This document shows, piece after piece, positions 60,620 through 64,000 of a stretch of 64,000 bases of DNA; position 1 is the stretch's first letter, and each line of letters starts with the position of its first letter. A model generated the notes under the pieces. That model did not search any database. It was not told where the DNA came from and saw only the letters and a list, made by a program, of their open reading frames with translations. The stretch lies in NCBI RefSeq assembly GCF_030272615.1, contig NC_081410.1:290779957-290843956 (forward strand), in the 5' to 3' direction. This DNA comes from Cryptomeria japonica. Lineage: Eukaryota; Streptophyta; Pinopsida; Cupressales; Cupressaceae. The position numbers and the translations under genes are program-made.

Positions 60620-63600
60620 ATGTCTACTAATTATTTCAGGAAGGACAGTCCTAAACTTGATGGAACCAACTATGGGATATGGAAGATCAGAATGGAGACA
60701 CATCTGAATTACATTGGTAAAGACATCTGGGAAGTTGCTAAGAATGGTTATACTGCTATTGTAGCTGGTCAGACTGCTCCAACTATCTTAGCTAAAGATG
60801 AAGAGAATGATTACAAAGCAAGAGAAGCACTTTTGAGCACATTATCAGATCAACAAATCACGGGATTATCAGATAGGTCTACTGCTAAAGCTATTTGGGA
60901 TCACTTGGAAACACTGAATGAAGGAGATTCCACAGTCAAAATTGCAAACTTGAAAGCTTCCGAGTCAGGTATGAACATCTAAAAATGGAAGAAGATGAAA
61001 GGATTTTTGGTTTTATGGAAAGAGTAAATGAAATTGTTTTGGGTATTAAATGTTGTGGAGGAACTCTAAGTGAGGATGAAATTGTTTCAAAAATCTTAAG
61101 AGGTTTGCCACCAACATATAAAATGAAGGTTACTACTATAAATGAGTTAAGAACAATGCCTAATACATCAATAACTAGGGATACATTGATTGGAAAACTT
61201 TCAGCCTTTGAAATTGAGGAATTTGGTCCTGTTGCTACTATAAAAATTGATTTGGCCTTTAAAGCATCAACATCATCTGCTCCATCATTTGACAAATCAG
61301 ACTGGAGAGCCTTTTATGCAAGAAAACTTGAAGAATCTAGAAAGGAGAATGAAGAGCTTGAAAAACTTGAAGCACTATTTGCAAGGAAAATGCCAAAAGG
61401 TCCAATTGGAAGTAAGTATGAAGGTAAAGCACCCTTTAAATGTTTTAACTACAATAAGATTGGTCATATGGCTTCAAGATGTCCTAATAGACATGCTAGA
61501 CTAAGAGAAGAAGCTAGAAGAACATACGAGCCTAATCCTGAATATCAGAGATACAGATTTAAAAAGAACAAAGATAAATCTTGTTACATTGTTGATGAAG
61601 GTGTGACTGATGATTCTGATGAGGATCCAGCAAACAATGGATGGGTTTTTGTTGCTATAACAGAAGATCAACTAGCACCTACTGCTCAATCGGTAGAACA
61701 AGCCCTAGCAGCTAAAGTTGAAGCAAAGGATGAATGGATCATTGACTCGGGATGCTCACATCATATGACTGGAGACAAAGGTAAATTCTTGAACTTTCAA
61801 GAATACAATGGAGGTTTAGTAAGATTTGGAGATGACAAAGCCTGTTCAATCAAAGGTAAGGGTTCAATATCTCTTGATGGTAAGCATAACATTGACAATG
61901 TCTACTATGTTGAAGGATTAAAGCATAATCTTTTAAGTGTTGGTCAATTTGTTGAGAAGGGATTTTAGTTACAATTTAAAAATGGAAAATGTAAAATCAT
62001 GAATAGAACTGGTTTGGAAATTGCAACCAGTAATCAGACTAGAGGCAATATCTTTCATTTGAATAACAGTGAAAAGGTATGCTTAATTGCACATATAGAT
62101 GAAAGTTGGTTATGGCATAAGAGATTATGTCATGTAAACTTTGATTGCATGGTAAAAATTAGTACTTCTAAGGCAGTTAGACATCTACCTAAAATTGTGA
62201 AACCTCATAATACAATTTGTAAGGAATGTCAATTTGGAAAACAAGTTAGAGCTAGTTTCAAAAGTATTCCAGAAAAATCCAATAATGCTCTTGATTTAAT
62301 TCACACTGCTTTATGTGGTCCAGCTAGAACTAGAAGCTTACAAGGTGATAGATATTTCATGCTAATTATTGATGATTATTCTAGAATGTGTTGGGTTACT
62401 TTTCTCAGAGAGAAATTAGAAGCACTTGGAAAGTTCAAACTATTCAAAGCAATGGTTGAAAATGAAACCGGTAAGAAAATCAAATGTTTAAGATCAGATC
62501 AAGGAGGAGAATTCACATCTAAGGACTTTAATACATTCTATGAAGTAAATGGAATCAGAAGACAGTTATCAACACCTCAGACACCACAGCAGAATGGAGT
62601 TGTTGAAAGGAAAAATAGAACTATCTTGGATGCAGCTAGAAGTATGTTGTGAGAAGCAAATCTACCACATGTGTATTGGAGAGAGGCAGTTAGCATTGTT
62701 GTCTATACATTCAACAAAGTTCACATCAAAGGTGAAACTGGTAAGACCCCTCATGAACTATGGTTTGGTAATACTCCTACTCTTAAGTGTTTCAGAATTT
62801 TTGGAAGTAAATGTTATATTAGAAGAGATGAGTATATTGGCAAATTTGATCCTAGAAGTGATGAAGGAATATTTCTTGGTTATTCATCTAAGAGAAAGGA
62901 ATATAGATGTTTTAATAAAAGATTGTAGAAAATTGTTGAGAGTACAAATGTAAAGATTGATGAACAATTCAGAGAAACTTCAAGGTATATAGACTCTGAA
63001 CCGGCAACAAAAATTGTGACAAATGAACCTATACTGAATCCACCAGTACATAATGAAGATCCAGTTACCACGGTATCATCAGAAGATTCCACAATAATTG
63101 AAGAACAACAGCAAACTAAGACACCCCAGTATGTAAGATTGAATCATTCTAAAGATTAGATAATTGGAAACAAATTTAAGGGAGTTATGACAAGAGGAAG
63201 ATTGGAAAATGAAGAGGTATGTCTTATTTCTCAAATTGAACCATCATCTATCAATGAGGCATGTGAAGATAAATTTTGGATTAAAGCTATGGAAGAAGAA
63301 TTAGGACAAATTGAGAAAATTAATACTTGGACATTAGTTCCACGGCCTAAAGATAAAAATGTAATTGGAACCAAATGGGTATTTAGAAACAAACTTAATG
63401 AAGATGGTAAGGTTGTCAGAAATAAGGAAAGACTGGTGTGTAAGGGATATTCTTAGAAAGAAGGAGTTGATTACAATGAAACCTTTGCACCGGTAGCCAG
63501 AATTGAGGTAGTTAGATTATTCTTGGATTTTGCAACTCACAAGGACTACAAAGTTTATCAAATGGATATTAAATGTGCATTTTTGAATGGAGATCTTGAA

Positions 63601-64000
63601 GAATAAGTATATATTGAACAACCAAATGGATTTTCTTTGACAGATGACAATGATATGGTTTGCAGGTTAAGAAAAGCTCTGTATGGATTGAAACAAGCCC
63701 CAAGAGCTTGGTATGCAAGGTTGGATAAGTATCTTTTGAAGATTGGTTTTACTAAAGAAAATGCAGATAGCAATTTATACTACAAAATAACTAATGATGA
63801 CATCTTGATTATTGAAGTATTTGTTGATGATATAATCTTTGGAGGAGAAGATGGATTATGTAAGGAATTTTCTCTTGAAATGCAGCAAGAATTTGAAATG
63901 TCTATGATTGGAGAAATAAAATTCATTTTAGGTTTGCAGATTTCTCAGACTGATAAAGGTATATTTTTGAGTCAATCCAAGTACTTGAAAGAATTACTAA
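60620..64000 (+). pseudogene. Element H gag-pol polyprotein, partial at right edge
   Basis: Starts at ATG 60620 (MSTNYFRKDSPKLDGTNYG). A one-base shift near 60955 moves the frame; the rest runs in one frame. Order: gag; knuckle CFNYNKIGHMASRC (second Cys now Tyr, about 61438); protease with WIIDSGCSHHMTGD (about 61735); integrase zinc part WLWHKRLCHVNF and CKECQFGKQ; integrase core HTALCGP (first catalytic Asp now Ala), LRSDQGGEF and NGVVERKNR; integrase C-terminus GIFLGYSSKRKEYRC; RT with IGTKWVFRNKLNEDGKV, YQMDIKCAFLNGDLEE, LYGLKQAPRAWY and the FVDD active site at 63820-63831. Stops near 61966, 62650, 62926, 63157, 63454 and 63604. RNase H lies outside the window. Confidence 0.92.

Larger units (their letters stand above)
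51054..64000 (-). mobile_element. Element E: second D-family non-autonomous LTR element (with M and H inside)
   Basis: Minus-strand element with 3' LTR 51054-51980, ORF2 (57924-52245), gag-like ORF (59404-58298), PBS 59449-59461 and the start of its 5' LTR at 59464. The 5' LTR is broken at 59539 by element H and should resume beyond the window, where the partner of the left flank TGAAG (51049-51053) would also lie. No pol motifs, as in D. It is inserted in element I's pol. Confidence 0.85.
59539..64000 (+). mobile_element. Element H: Ty1/copia retrotransposon, open at right edge
   Basis: 5' LTR (59539-60563), PBS and gag-pol up to the RT palm. It is inserted in the 5' LTR of E (left flank ATTAA); the right end is outside the window. 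It is the most complete polyprotein here but has one frameshift and at least six in-frame stops, so this copy is inactive. Confidence 0.9.

Overview
The window is plant nuclear DNA made almost entirely of transposable elements. The diagnostic signs are a CACTA (En/Spm) transposase with plant-style GT-AG introns, several Ty1/copia elements primed by initiator-Met tRNA, long AT-rich LTRs and 5-bp target-site duplications (TSDs). The density and depth of nesting suggest a very large genome, possibly a gymnosperm; that is inference. I see no host gene, tRNA, rRNA or CRISPR array.

Layout. Bases 1-3587 hold the 5' part of a decayed CACTA TNP2-type transposase gene on the minus strand, running off the left edge. 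Bases 3588-9551 hold nothing I can name apart from a short tandem repeat. From 9552 to the right edge lies one nested stack. Element B (copia, minus, 9552-45975) is the main scaffold. Its pol is broken by solo LTR O (10998-11962, TSD CTTAG), by unclassified insert P (12542-15687, TSD ACCTC), and by long LTR-like element C (15911-25214). C is split by complete element D (17494-24319, plus, TSD TCATC). B's 5' LTR is split by copia element F (30001-45937, minus, TSD CATCA). F in turn carries insert G in its 3' LTR (30828-37250, TSD CTTAC/CCTAC) and insert L in its RT (39135-41278, TSD TCATC). Right of B is copia element I (plus, 45976-51053), interrupted by F-family solo LTR K (48643-50023, TSD AATGC/AATAC) and cut off by element E (minus, from 51054). 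E carries insert M (52999-55474, TSD ATCAT) with solo LTR N inside it (54538-55328, TSD ACTTA). E's 5' LTR is broken at 59539 by copia element H (plus), which leaves the window.

Most biology is retroelement biology. B, F, I and H have the order gag, protease, integrase, RT, RNase H, and all are damaged by stops and frameshifts. The unusual part is the D/E family: two LTR elements with normal priming signals but no visible pol. They carry a gag-like ORF (coiled coil plus four CCHC knuckles) and a roughly 1050-codon second ORF of unknown function. Insert G carries another long unknown ORF with a loosely similar architecture. D/E share the region around the polypurine tract with copia element F, which suggests they are moved in trans by copia machinery.
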